Shown piece after piece: positions 19,627 through 29,000 of a stretch of DNA of 64,000 bases. The notes beneath the pieces were generated by a model that was given only the letters and a program-made list of their open reading frames with translations, searched no databases and was not told where the DNA came from. Every line of letters begins with the position of its first letter. Within the stretch, counting starts at the first letter, position 1. This stretch comes from Bacilli bacterium. GTDB lineage: Bacteria > Bacillota_I > Bacilli_A > RF39 > UBA660. The position numbers and the translations under genes are program-made. The stretch is from the NCBI GenBank assembly GCA_017435255.1, contig JAFSFI010000002.1, forward strand, positions 1 to 64,000, given 5' to 3'.

Positions 19627-20968
19627 TAGAAAAAGAAAAACTAAAAATATTTTTGTAAAAATAATAGAATTGTTTGATAAAGTTGTTATTACACCTATTA
19701 CTAAGTTGATATTACTAATTACAGATTCATTTAAAAATAATGGGCATAGTTTAGAAAAAATCTTAACTAATAGGCAATCTTTAGTAATAATTTCGCTTGT
19801 TTGTGCATTGATTACTTTTTTCACAATAGATAATAAATTTACAACTTTGGTGGATAATTCGGCTGAGGTTTTATATGGACAAAAAGTAAAGGCTATATAC
19901 AACGAGGAAGCCTTTGTGGTAGAAGGGTTGCCAGAAACTGTAGATGTAACATTAATAGGAAGAAAGTGGGATGTATATCTTGCTAAACAATATCCTGCTG
20001 ATGAAGTAACTGTTGATTTAACTGGGTTATCTGCGGGGCAACATCGAGTAACATTAAAGTATAAACAATCAGTATCCTCTGTTGATTATAAGTTAGATAC
20101 TTCAACTGTAAGTATTATGATATATGAAAAAGTATCTGAGACTCGTGAATTATCAACAGATATAATACACAAGGATAAGTTGGATACTCAATTAAATATA
20201 GAAAGTGTTACTTTAAATAGGGGAGATGCGATTATAAAAGGAGCTGAATATAGGCTTAAAGAAGTTGCTTCAGTTAAAGCGTTGATAGATATTGAAAATA
20301 TAAGTAATCCTAAAGTTGGAAGCACTACTCTTACAGATATTCCTTTAGTTGCTTATGACAAGAATGGTAATATCCTTGATATAGAAATAGTCCCTCAAAA
20401 AGTAGAGGCGGTTATAAAAATTACATCACCTAGCAAAAAGGTTCCAATTAAGGTAATACCAGAAAAAACGCCTGAAGATAAAGCAATCAAATCTTTAGTT
20501 CCTAGCGTTAAAGAAGTAACAATATATGGAGATGAAGCGGCTTTAGCAGAAATTGATTATTTGCCTGTTACTATAGATGCTTCAAATGTTACTAGTGATA
20601 AAACTTATACAGTTAATTTAACTAAACCAACTGGAGTTAGAGAAATAAGTATAAAAACCATAACTGTTGAATTAAAACTAGATGATATTACATCAAAAGA
20701 AGTGAAGGATGTACAAATTAAGATTTTAAATTTGGGTGAAGGATATCAAGTTCAAGCTTCTAGTAAGGAAGATAGAGCTGTATCGGTTATTGTTAAAGGA
20801 AGCAAGAGTGTTTTAGATAAATTGGATGAAGATACAATAGAAGCTTATGTTGATTTATCTGGATTAAAAGAAGGCGAACACGAAGTAACTGTAACTGTTA
20901 CAGGTGAAGACAGCAAGCTTACATATACTCCTAGGGTTAAAAAGGTTAAAGTTAAAATATTTAAATAA
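19610..20968 (+). CDS. cdaR: YbbR-domain protein, regulator of CdaA
   Basis: 452 residues from the ATG at 19610, preferred over 19595 because GAGGAAGAG lies just ahead of it; it overlaps the end of cdaA by 17 bases. A basic N-terminus and one transmembrane helix (about 60-80, LVIISLVCALITFFTI) place the rest outside the cell. The outer part is a chain of YbbR repeats with the typical pattern VEGLPETVDVTLIGRK, PKVGSTTLTDIPL, VKEVTIYGDEAAL and VIVKGSKSVLDKL. Such proteins bind CdaA and modulate c-di-AMP production. A terminator follows. Confidence 0.88.
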   Translation: MKKTSNRKRKTKNIFVKIIELFDKVVITPITKLILLITDSFKNNGHSLEKILTNRQSLVIISLVCALITFFTIDNKFTTLVDNSAEVLYGQKVKAIYNEEAFVVEGLPETVDVTLIGRKWDVYLAKQYPADEVTVDLTGLSAGQHRVTLKYKQSVSSVDYKLDTSTVSIMIYEKVSETRELSTDIIHKDKLDTQLNIESVTLNRGDAIIKGAEYRLKEVASVKALIDIENISNPKVGSTTLTDIPLVAYDKNGNILDIEIVPQKVEAVIKITSPSKKVPIKVIPEKTPEDKAIKSLVPSVKEVTIYGDEAALAEIDYLPVTIDASNVTSDKTYTVNLTKPTGVREISIKTITVELKLDDITSKEVKDVQIKILNLGEGYQVQASSKEDRAVSVIVKGSKSVLDKLDEDTIEAYVDLSGLKEGEHEVTVTVTGEDSKLTYTPRVKKVKVKIFK

Positions 20969-20976
20969 TTGTAAAT

Positions 20977-21008
20977 AAAAGTCGAAATTAATCATTTTGA
21001 CTTTTTTT
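20977..21008 (+). terminator. cdaA-ybbR terminator
   Basis: AAAAGTC (20977-20983) pairs with GACTTTT (20999-21005), with inner AAAT/ATTT pairing, then T-rich sequence that overlaps the next promoter's -35 box. Confidence 0.75.
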
Positions 21009-21025
21009 CTTATTTGTGTTATAAT
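20997..21025 (+). promoter_or_regulatory. Promoter of the large structured RNA
   Basis: TTGACT (20997-21002), 17-base spacer, TATAAT (21020-21025) with TG one base before it. This is one of the strongest promoters in the window, predicted to start near 21032. Confidence 0.85.
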
Positions 21026-21031
21026 GTAACA

Positions 21032-21612
21032 CGAAATGGCGCACTATTCTAGTCGATACATTTATTATGAAGACGAGGGTAAAATATCGTTAAAGAGCAT
21101 ATCTATGAAACGTCTGGTGTTTGCTTCTTACGCCCAGTTTGGGGTGGATGCTGGATTTGAAGTGATTATGGGCGCTCGTAATGGCATACGACAACGACCC
21201 ATTTTTGCGTGGAGACCTGTATTTGTGAGGATAATCAATGAAAATCTTTACGAACCGGGATTAAACCTATCTTGTGGCTAAAGCTATGGATAGAGTAGCT
21301 TGGCTTGAGTGATAATAGGGGATAGAGACAACTTTTTATTTGGTGTACATCTTATGGAAGGTATTGCTACTTGAAACTATTATTGCAAAAAAGCATAGTA
21401 ATAGGGGGTATTGTTGAGGAAATCTCCTAGAGTGTAGATTAATATAAGATTGCAGTGCGTACTAAGTGGCAATCAAGTCGTAGATAAGGTGACTTACTAT
21501 TTATTCTTTTAAAAGGGAACTGCTTTTCTGGTAACGGGAAGTAAGAATAAGGGAAATCCAACTTGACCTAAAGACGCAAGGTTTATTATGTTAATTGCCA
21601 TTTCATATTTTT
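21032..21612 (+). ncRNA. ole: Large structured RNA, probable OLE RNA
   Basis: About 580 bases between ybbR and a small membrane protein gene hold no credible protein gene. They are clearly richer in G+C than the flanking genes and carry many G-rich loops (AAACGTCTGG, GCCCAGTTTGGGG, GGTAACGGGAAG). Local stems include GATTGC/GCAATC near 21450-21475 and TTATTCTT (21501-21508) with AAGAATAA (21543-21550). A strong promoter starts it and no terminator separates it from the next gene. OLE (ornate, large, extremophilic) RNAs are about 600 nt and are typically encoded directly upstream of oapA, whose product they bind at the membrane. The downstream gene looks like oapA, which is the main reason for this call. 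I could not check it against the OLE covariance model. Confidence 0.7.
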
Positions 21613-21623
21613 TCGAGGAGCAT

Positions 21624-22211
21624 ATGAAAAATAAAAAATATAAAGAAAGATATTCAAATAAGGCGGGTAAAAAGCCTATAAAAAATAAAAAATTAATTAA
21701 TTATAAATGGATATTAAAAATAACTATTATTACATTTATTATATCTTTGGTTTTTTCTTTATTATCTGAAACAATTATTCCAAATGTTAATGTTTTGATA
21801 AGTATATTACTTTTATTAATTTTTATTGGACTTGGGATATTATTTGATATAATTGGTGTTAGCATTACTGTTGCCGATCAAAAAACATTTAACTCGATGG
21901 CTGCAAAAAATGTTAGGGGAGCAAAACTTGCTGTAAAATTAATTAAAAATGCAGAAAAGGTATCAAGTTTTTGTAATGATGTTATAGGGGATATTTGTGG
22001 AATTATTTCCGGATCTACTGCTGCATCAATTGCTATTATAATATCTAATAAGTTTAATTTTAATTTTTTAGTAGTATCATTAATTATAACTGCATTTGTA
22101 GCGTCGACGACAATAGGTGGTAAAGCGATTGGTAAAAGTATTGCAATAAATAAAAGTAATTCTATTATATTTAAGTTTTCATCGGTATTGTCTGTCTTTT
22201 ATAGAAAGTAG
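21624..22211 (+). CDS. oapA: OLE-associated protein OapA-like membrane protein (DUF21/CNNM-related)
   Basis: 195 residues from ATG 21624, which has CGAGGAG at good spacing; the ATG at 21588 has none. After a basic N-terminus come about four transmembrane helices (35-57, 63-85, and two after residue 125). Between them is a conserved-looking block: FDIIGVSITVADQ, FNSMAAKNVRGAKLAVKLIKNAEKV split over 85-115, then FCNDVIGDICGIISG. To my memory this block is the hallmark of the small DUF21-like proteins annotated near CorB and of OapA, which recruits OLE RNA to the membrane in Bacillota. It is the only protein gene on the transcript after the structured RNA. A terminator overlaps its end. Confidence 0.75.
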   Translation: MKNKKYKERYSNKAGKKPIKNKKLINYKWILKITIITFIISLVFSLLSETIIPNVNVLISILLLLIFIGLGILFDIIGVSITVADQKTFNSMAAKNVRGAKLAVKLIKNAEKVSSFCNDVIGDICGIISGSTAASIAIIISNKFNFNFLVVSLIITAFVASTTIGGKAIGKSIAINKSNSIIFKFSSVLSVFYRK

Positions 22212-22228
22212 TAAGAACACTACTTTTT
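22205..22228 (+). terminator. oapA terminator
   Basis: AAAGTAGT (22205-22212), loop AAGAAC, ACTACTTT (22219-22226), then TTCTTTT. Confidence 0.8.
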
Positions 22229-22244
22229 CTTTTGTCGAATTTTG

Positions 22245-22273
22245 TTGAAACATTATGTTAATTTTGCTATAAT
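22245..22273 (+). promoter_or_regulatory. Promoter of the envelope operon (22297-25979)
   Basis: TTGAAA (22245-22250), 17-base spacer, TATAAT (22268-22273) with TGC before it (extended -10). Confidence 0.8.
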
Positions 22274-22296
22274 TTAATAGAATCGGGTGTGATATT

Positions 22297-23724
22297 ATGG
22301 AAAAAACAGATATAGAAATTTTGGATTTAGATGACGAGGTTAAAGTATCTAAAATTGAAAATAAAGATAATGAAAAAGAAGAAGACAAAGCAAGAAAGAA
22401 GACACAAAGAAAAGTTAAAAAGAGACGTTTGAAAAAAGGTGTTTTTCAAACAATTTTTTGTTTGCTTAGTTTAATATTTATAATTGGTTGCTGCATCTTT
22501 TATGGAAATAGGTTGATAAAATATTATAAAATATATAATCCTAAAACTGAATCAGGTGAATCAGTTAGACTAATTTCTACTACTATAACACAAGAGGTGC
22601 CTATAGTATTCGAAGGAGATGGACTGTATAGAGAGAATGGCGTTTATATTTATAAAGGTTCTGATGTAAATAATTATATAAAATATTCTAATATGTTATG
22701 GAGAATAGTTAGAACTAATGGTGATGGTTCTATTGAAATAATTTTAGATGATTATATTAATATTTTAGCATGGGATTTTAAAGGAAATGAATATATAGAT
22801 TCTGATATTCACAAATATTTAAACGATATTTTTGTTAAACAAATAAATACAGAACTATTGGTTAAGACTAATATATGTACTGATAAAATGCCAACTATAG
22901 ATAAATATAGTTGCAATAATAAAAATGCTGACTATTTTATAAAACTGTTACCAGCTAATGATTTTTTGAATAGTGTAATTGATGAAAAAACATATATAGC
23001 TGATTCTGAAGAGCTAGTTTGGTTAGGTACAACTGCTAATGATGAAAAAGCGTGGTTAGCTAACGGAAGTAATATTTCTACTTCTGATGATAATAATACT
23101 TATTTTGTTAAACCAGTAGTAACTTTAAGTAATGCTACACAATTAATTAGTGGTAATGGTAGTGAGGAAGATCCTTATGTTATTGAAAAACAAGATAAAA
23201 ACATTAGCCTTGGTTCTTATATAACTTTAGGTGAAGATACTTGGGTTGTTACCAGTAAAGAAGATAATAAAATTAAGTTAGTTTATAGTAGCTTATATAA
23301 CGATGGTTTATCTACATATCGTTTTGATATAGAAAAATTGGATTTTAACCCAGAAAGAGAAAATTCTTTGGCAAAACTTCTTAATACTACTTTTTATGAT
23401 AACCTACCATACAAAGATATGTTGTTAGAATTTGATGTTTATACTGCTATATATAAAGAAAGTTATAAAAACACATATGAAGAAAAGGTAACGGTAAAAG
23501 TAGGTATTCCGAGCGTTGTTGATTTGAAATTTAATAATGAATCTAGCGGATATTATATATCTAATAAATCACCTAGAGAAGATAAGATTTACTATTATAA
23601 ACAAGACTTAATTAGTTCTAAACCAGGAATATCTAGACCATATAGACCTGTTATTATGATAGAAGTTCCTAAAGTATTAGATGGTGATGGAAGTTTAGAT
23701 AATCCATTTAAGGTTGAGGTGTAA
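22297..23724 (+). CDS. Membrane-anchored extracellular protein with two DUF6273-like domains
   Basis: 475 residues. A long charged N-terminal segment (1-50, ending in Lys/Arg runs) precedes one transmembrane helix (about 52-72), so the rest is outside. The outer part contains YIKYSNMLWRIVRTNGDGSIEII (about 128-150), which matches the pattern of DUF6273-like domains of gut Bacillota, and a second weaker copy after residue 300 (LGSYITLGEDTWVVTSKEDN). Each ends in a GNGSEEDPYVIE or GDGSLDNPFKVE motif. Binding function is unknown. The next two genes follow at 2 and 15 bases, so this is the head of an envelope operon. Confidence 0.6.
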   Translation: MEKTDIEILDLDDEVKVSKIENKDNEKEEDKARKKTQRKVKKRRLKKGVFQTIFCLLSLIFIIGCCIFYGNRLIKYYKIYNPKTESGESVRLISTTITQEVPIVFEGDGLYRENGVYIYKGSDVNNYIKYSNMLWRIVRTNGDGSIEIILDDYINILAWDFKGNEYIDSDIHKYLNDIFVKQINTELLVKTNICTDKMPTIDKYSCNNKNADYFIKLLPANDFLNSVIDEKTYIADSEELVWLGTTANDEKAWLANGSNISTSDDNNTYFVKPVVTLSNATQLISGNGSEEDPYVIEKQDKNISLGSYITLGEDTWVVTSKEDNKIKLVYSSLYNDGLSTYRFDIEKLDFNPERENSLAKLLNTTFYDNLPYKDMLLEFDVYTAIYKESYKNTYEEKVTVKVGIPSVVDLKFNNESSGYYISNKSPREDKIYYYKQDLISSKPGISRPYRPVIMIEVPKVLDGDGSLDNPFKVEV

Positions 23725-23726
23725 TT

Positions 23727-24782
23727 ATGAGTAAGAAAGAGAAAAAAGCTAAAAAAGCTAAAAAACAAAGAAAAATTAGAAAAACAACAATCTTATTTAT
23801 AGTTTTAGATATTTTAGTAGCGGGATGTTTTCTTTTGTGTTATGGACCATACGCTGGATTTAGAAATTTAATTGTAAGTACAGCCATGAGTACTAAGTCG
23901 CATCAGTATATTGCTTATACTTTTTGGAGTGATGAGGTTATTCAAGATATATTGGCAAAAGGTGCATATATCCCTATAAATGAGGCTGTTGATCTAGATC
24001 AAATTGTTATAGATACTGCTCCTAAGGACACATATGAAAATGAATATGATGAAGCAATATTAACAAGGGATCCTGGAAATGAAGATTATAAATATATGAA
24101 AGTAAAAGTTGGTAAATATGATGCTCATTTAGTTGCAATATATGATCCTTCTAAAGTAGAATTGATACATTCGAAAAGTTTTAATACAGGAAAAGGGCAA
24201 GAACGTATTAAAGATATGTGTAATCGTATGGGGGGTGCTGTCTGTATTAATGGAGGTATGTTTATTGACTATGGCTGGGGAAGCGATGTCCCTATGGGTT
24301 ATTTAATAAAGGACGGAAAGATTATTTGGTCTGACCATAGTGGCCCAGCTGATTTAATTGGATTTAATAATGATAATAAATTATTACTAGTTAATGCTAC
24401 GGGAGAAGAAGCTATAAACATGGGAATGCGTGATGCGTTAGAATTTGGGCCATTCTTAATTGTTAATGGAAAACCGTTAGAGTTTGTGGATGCTACAGTA
24501 GGTGGATACAATAGAGCTGCGCGTGTGGCTATAGCTCAAAGGAAAGATGGTGTTGTATTGTTCTTAGTAACAGAAGGAACCCATGCTGCTGGACCTAATA
24601 TGCTAGAAGTAATAGAGACATTACAATTATATGGTGCATATAATGCGGCTAATTTAGATGGGGGTACTTCTGCACAATTAGCAATCAATGGACAAATTAT
24701 AAATACGCCAAAAAACATTTATGGTCAAACAGTTACAGGCGGAAGACGAGTAGTAAGTGGTTTTGGATTGATATTAAAATAG
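23727..24782 (+). CDS. Phosphodiester glycosidase (NAGPA domain) family protein
   Basis: 351 residues. A Lys-rich N-terminus and one helix (about 22-45) anchor it outside. The NAGPA domain (about 125-350) is marked by INGGMFIDYGWGSDVPMGYLI, split around residue 175, FGPFLIVNGKP, ARVAIAQRKDG, LDGGTSAQLAING and GGRRVVSGFGLIL. Relatives remove capping sugars from phosphodiesters or act on exopolysaccharide. The exact substrate is unknown. The start overlaps the previous gene's end through GAGGTGTAATT, so translation is probably coupled. Located between a surface protein and a CapA paralogue, a role in envelope polymer processing is reasonable. Confidence 0.85.
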   Translation: MSKKEKKAKKAKKQRKIRKTTILFIVLDILVAGCFLLCYGPYAGFRNLIVSTAMSTKSHQYIAYTFWSDEVIQDILAKGAYIPINEAVDLDQIVIDTAPKDTYENEYDEAILTRDPGNEDYKYMKVKVGKYDAHLVAIYDPSKVELIHSKSFNTGKGQERIKDMCNRMGGAVCINGGMFIDYGWGSDVPMGYLIKDGKIIWSDHSGPADLIGFNNDNKLLLVNATGEEAINMGMRDALEFGPFLIVNGKPLEFVDATVGGYNRAARVAIAQRKDGVVLFLVTEGTHAAGPNMLEVIETLQLYGAYNAANLDGGTSAQLAINGQIINTPKNIYGQTVTGGRRVVSGFGLILK

Positions 24783-24797
24783 AGAAGTGGTGATAGA

Positions 24798-25979
24798 GTG
24801 GCAAAAAAAAGAAAGAAGATAAAAATCTTATCAGTAATTATGATTGTTTTGGCAGTTATATCTATTTGTTCTGGGATTAGTTTTACTTTCTTGAGATTAT
24901 ATAAGGAAGAGAAAGCTAGACTTAAAGAAAAGTATGAAATAGGAGAAGTAAAACCAAAAGAAGAAAGCAATAAAAATTATGAAACTAGTGCTACTTTTAT
25001 TGCTGTTGGCGATGCTCTTATTCATAGTGCAATATATTATAATGCGCACACTAATTATGGATATGACTTTAATCCGATTTTTACTGAAGTAAAAGACGTT
25101 ATTGGGCAGTACGATTTAAAATATTACAATCAAGAAACTATACTTGGTGGAACTGCTCTAGGCCTTTCTAGTTATCCTTTATTTAATTCTCCGCAAGAAG
25201 TTGGAGACGCCTTTATGAATATGGGATTTAATTTAGTTAGTTTAGCAACCAATCATACTCTTGATTATGGTGTAAGGGGGATGAATAGCTCATTAGAATA
25301 TTGGGGTAAGCAAGAGGGTGTTATTGCTGCCGGTTCTTATGAGTCTGAAGAGGATAGAACTACTCCACGTATCATGGAAAAAAACGGTATTACTTATACT
25401 CTTCTTTCTTACTCAACATTGACTAATGGATTAACTATTCCTAAAGGGAAAGAGTATCTGTTTAATTTATATAGTGATGAAAAAGTAAAAGCAGATGTTG
25501 AAAGAGTAAGGGATAAAGTTGATGTTGTTATGGTTGCAATGCATTGGGGAGAAGAATATACTCATACCCCTACTTATGAGGAAAAGAAAATCGCACAGTA
25601 TTTAGCGGATTTAGGTGTTGATATTGTAATTGGTACTCATCCACATGTTATTCAACCGATAGATTTCATTGGTGATACAATGGTTATATATTCTTTAGGG
25701 AACTTTTTATCATCACAGATAGGTGTGGAAAGATTAACTGGATTAATGGCATCAGTTACAATTAAAAAAACTGTAGTAGATGGTGTTTCAAATATAACAC
25801 TTGAAGATCCTGCGGCAGAACTTGTATATACAAAAAAACCAAGTTATGGAAGCGGGTATAAGCTTTATCCATTTTCAAAATTAGATGATTCAATATTTCC
25901 TGGATATAAGAATTATTATGAAAAGTATATGAATATCGCTACTAATGGTTCTAGAGAAATTAGAAGAATAGGTTATTAA
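24798..25979 (+). CDS. CapA-family metallophosphoesterase-like protein, membrane-anchored (copy 2)
   Basis: 393 residues from a GTG start behind GGTGATAGA. One transmembrane helix (about 10-32) is followed by the CapA domain: FIAVGDALIHS, YYNQETILGGTALGLSSYP, NSPQEVGDAF, SLATNHTLDYG, AMHWGEEY, GTHPHVIQP and YSLGNFLSSQ. It is a close paralogue of 10851-11972, with the same order and spacing of motifs and the same ending style (YKNYYEKYMNIAT). It closes the envelope operon. The usual PgsB/PgsC poly-glutamate partners are absent from the window, so poly-glutamate synthesis cannot be claimed. Confidence 0.85.
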   Translation: MAKKRKKIKILSVIMIVLAVISICSGISFTFLRLYKEEKARLKEKYEIGEVKPKEESNKNYETSATFIAVGDALIHSAIYYNAHTNYGYDFNPIFTEVKDVIGQYDLKYYNQETILGGTALGLSSYPLFNSPQEVGDAFMNMGFNLVSLATNHTLDYGVRGMNSSLEYWGKQEGVIAAGSYESEEDRTTPRIMEKNGITYTLLSYSTLTNGLTIPKGKEYLFNLYSDEKVKADVERVRDKVDVVMVAMHWGEEYTHTPTYEEKKIAQYLADLGVDIVIGTHPHVIQPIDFIGDTMVIYSLGNFLSSQIGVERLTGLMASVTIKKTVVDGVSNITLEDPAAELVYTKKPSYGSGYKLYPFSKLDDSIFPGYKNYYEKYMNIATNGSREIRRIGY

Positions 25980-25981
25980 TT

Positions 25982-26004
25982 ACGAGTACTTGTTACTCGT
26001 TTTT
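25982..26004 (+). terminator. Envelope operon terminator
   Basis: ACGAGTA (25982-25988), loop CTTGT, TACTCGT (25994-26000), TTTT. Confidence 0.85.
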
Positions 26005-26065
26005 ATATATTTTTTAAAAATTTTATTATATAATATAAGTAGTGATTATAGAAAAGAGTGATATT

Positions 26066-29000
26066 ATGAAATATAAAATTATGGATGGTAATGAAGCGTG
26101 TAGTTATGTATCATATCATTTTAGTGAATTAGCAGGTATTTATCCTATAACTCCAGCTTCACCGATGGCCGAATATATAGATAAGTGGAGTGGTGAAGGA
26201 AGGAAAAACTTTTTTGGTGATACAGTTAGAGTAGTTGAAATGCAAAGTGAAGCAGGTGCTATAGGGTTAGTACACGGTGCACTTTTAAATGGCACTTTAG
26301 CTACTACTTATACAGCTAGTCAAGGGCTTTTATTGATGATACCTAATATGTATAAAATAGCAGGAGAACTTCTTCCTTGTGTTATAAATGTGGCAGCAAG
26401 AAGTATTGCTACACATGCGTTATCTATATTTGGGGATCACCAAGATATATATGCTACTCGTATGACTGGTTTTGCTATTCTAGCCTCTTCATCAGTTCAA
26501 CAAGCACATGATTTAACTGCCGTAAGTTATTTATCTACGCTAAAAGGGAGTGTGCCTTTTGTTAATTTCTTTGATGGTTTTAGAACTAGCCATGAATTAC
26601 AAAAAGTAGAACTTCTTGATATGGATGAAGTAAAGAATCTTATTGATAAGAAAAAGTTAGAAGAGTTTAAAAAGAAAGCAATAAGCAATAGAAGTGTGAC
26701 TAAAGGTACAAATCAAAATGATGATATATATTTTCAAATTAGTGAAGCAAGAAACAAATATTATGATGAATTACCTAATATAGTAAATATTTATATGAAA
26801 AAAATAAGCAAATTAACTGGTAGAGATTATAAACCGTTTAATTACTATGGTAGTAAAGACGCTACCAAAATCATTGTAGCAATGGGGTCTGTTTGTGATA
26901 CTATTAGAGAAACTATTGATACGATGATAGAACAAGGAGAAAAAGTTGGTTTAATAGAAGTTCATTTATATAGACCATTTAGTAGTGAGTTCTTATTAAA
27001 AGTTTTACCCAAAACTGTTGAAAAAATTGCTGTACTCGATCGTACTAAAGAATCAGGTAGCCATGAGCCGTTATTCTTAGATGTAGCGACAATCATAAAT
27101 AAACATAATCCTAGTATTAAAGTTATTGGTGGAAGATATGGTCTTGCTAGCAAGAATACCACACCATATCAGATAAAAGCTGTATATGATTTCTTAGATA
27201 GCGAAAAAGTGTTTGATGGATTTACTATAGGCATTGTTGATGATGTAACTAATTTGAGTTTAGAAGATGCGATAATCGAAGTTAAACCCCATGACTATGA
27301 AATGCTTATTTATGGATTTGGATCTGACGGGATGGTCAGTGCTTCTAAAGATATAATTAAGGTAACTGGAAATAATGCTAAAGTATATGTTCAAGGTTAT
27401 TTTGAATATGATTCTAAAAAATCAGGAGGTATTACTAAATCACATTTAAGATTTGATAAAAGTCCAATAAGAGCTACTTATTATGTAGAAAAACCTAATT
27501 TGGTGGTTTGTACTAAAGATATTTATTTGAAGAAATTAAGAATGTTTGATAATCTAGTAAAAGATGGTATTTTCCTACTTAATACTACACACTCTAAGGA
27601 AGAAGTGTTAGACATTATAAGCACTCATGATAAGAATATTATTAAAGAAAAAAATATTAAACTTTATATTGTTGATGCTAATAAAATTGCATCTGAAGTG
27701 GGGATTCCAGGTAAAATTAATACTATTATGGAAACTATTATTTTTAAGATAAGTATGATTATTCCATTTAATTTTGCAATCTCTAAAATAAAAGATTCCT
27801 TAAAAATATTATTTACTAATAAAGGTGAAGACGTAATAAAGAAAAACACTTGGGCAGTAGATAGAGCATTAGAAACTTTAGAATTAGTAAATACTAGTGA
27901 TATAGAAATTAAAAAAGAAAAAAATAAATCTAGAACTCTTTTTGAAATATTAACTGCAAAAGAAGGTAATTCATTAAAAGTAAGTGAACTATATAATTAT
28001 GTTGATGGTACTTTTGAAGGTGGGGGGTCAAACTTAGAAAAAAGAGATGTTGCAGAACAGTTACCATGCTATGATAAAGAAAATTGTATTATGTGTAATA
28101 TGTGTTCATTTGTATGCCCTCACGGAGTTATAAGACCTTTCTTATTAAATAAAGAAGAAGAAGAAAGTGCCCCTACTAGTGTTAAAAAAGATTTATTAGA
28201 GTCTAAAATAAATGATGAATTAAAATATACTGTTGGAACAAGTCTTCCAGATTGTACTGGTTGTGGTTTGTGTAGCAATATTTGTCCTGGTAAAAAAGGT
28301 AATAAAGCTATTACTATGAAATCAACAACAGAGATAGAAACCAAAGCTAATATAGAAAAATATAAATATTTATTTAATGAAGTAAAAGAAAAGAAAGTAC
28401 TAAATTTATCTACTATAAAAGGTAGTCAATTTGCTAGGCCAAAATTTGAATTTCCTGGTGCTTGTGCTGGTTGTGGTGAAACTCCATATTTAAAATTATT
28501 ATCACAACTATTTGGTAATGAGTTAGTAATTGCAAATGCTACTGGTTGTTCCTCTATTTATGGTGGAGATATTCCAGGAACTTCTTGGAATGTTCCTTGG
28601 GCTAATTCATTATTTGAAGACAATGCAGAATTCGGTATGGGAATGGCTGTAGCAGATAGAATTAGGAAAGAAAAGATACGAGAAATAATTGAAAAAAATG
28701 TAGCTAGCATTCCTGATAAATATAAAGAAATATTTGCAAGTTATTATAAGAGATTGGATTATCCATCTAGTTGTTTATTATACGAAGTAGTAGATGATAG
28801 TAAAATTTCAGAGCTAGTAGAAATGAAAGAATTCATTAAATCTAAATCTTTCTGGATTGTTGGAGGAGATGGATGGGCATATGATATTGGATTTGGCGGA
28901 TTAGATCACGTATTATCCACTAAAGAAAATGTTAATATATTAGTTCTTGATACAGAAGTATATTCAAATACAGGAGGTCAATCATCAAAATCAAGTCCGA

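Noticed and set aside
21036-21281. 81-codon ORF in the structured region before oapA
   Set aside because: It starts about 4 bases after the predicted transcription start, has no ribosome site, and its composition (many Arg, Trp, Cys) is foreign to this genome; it lies in the RNA.
21032-21612. RNase P RNA, group I or group II intron as the identity of the large RNA
   Set aside because: None of the RNase P core words, no group I P/Q/R/S elements, and no GTGCG start or domain V-like end were seen.
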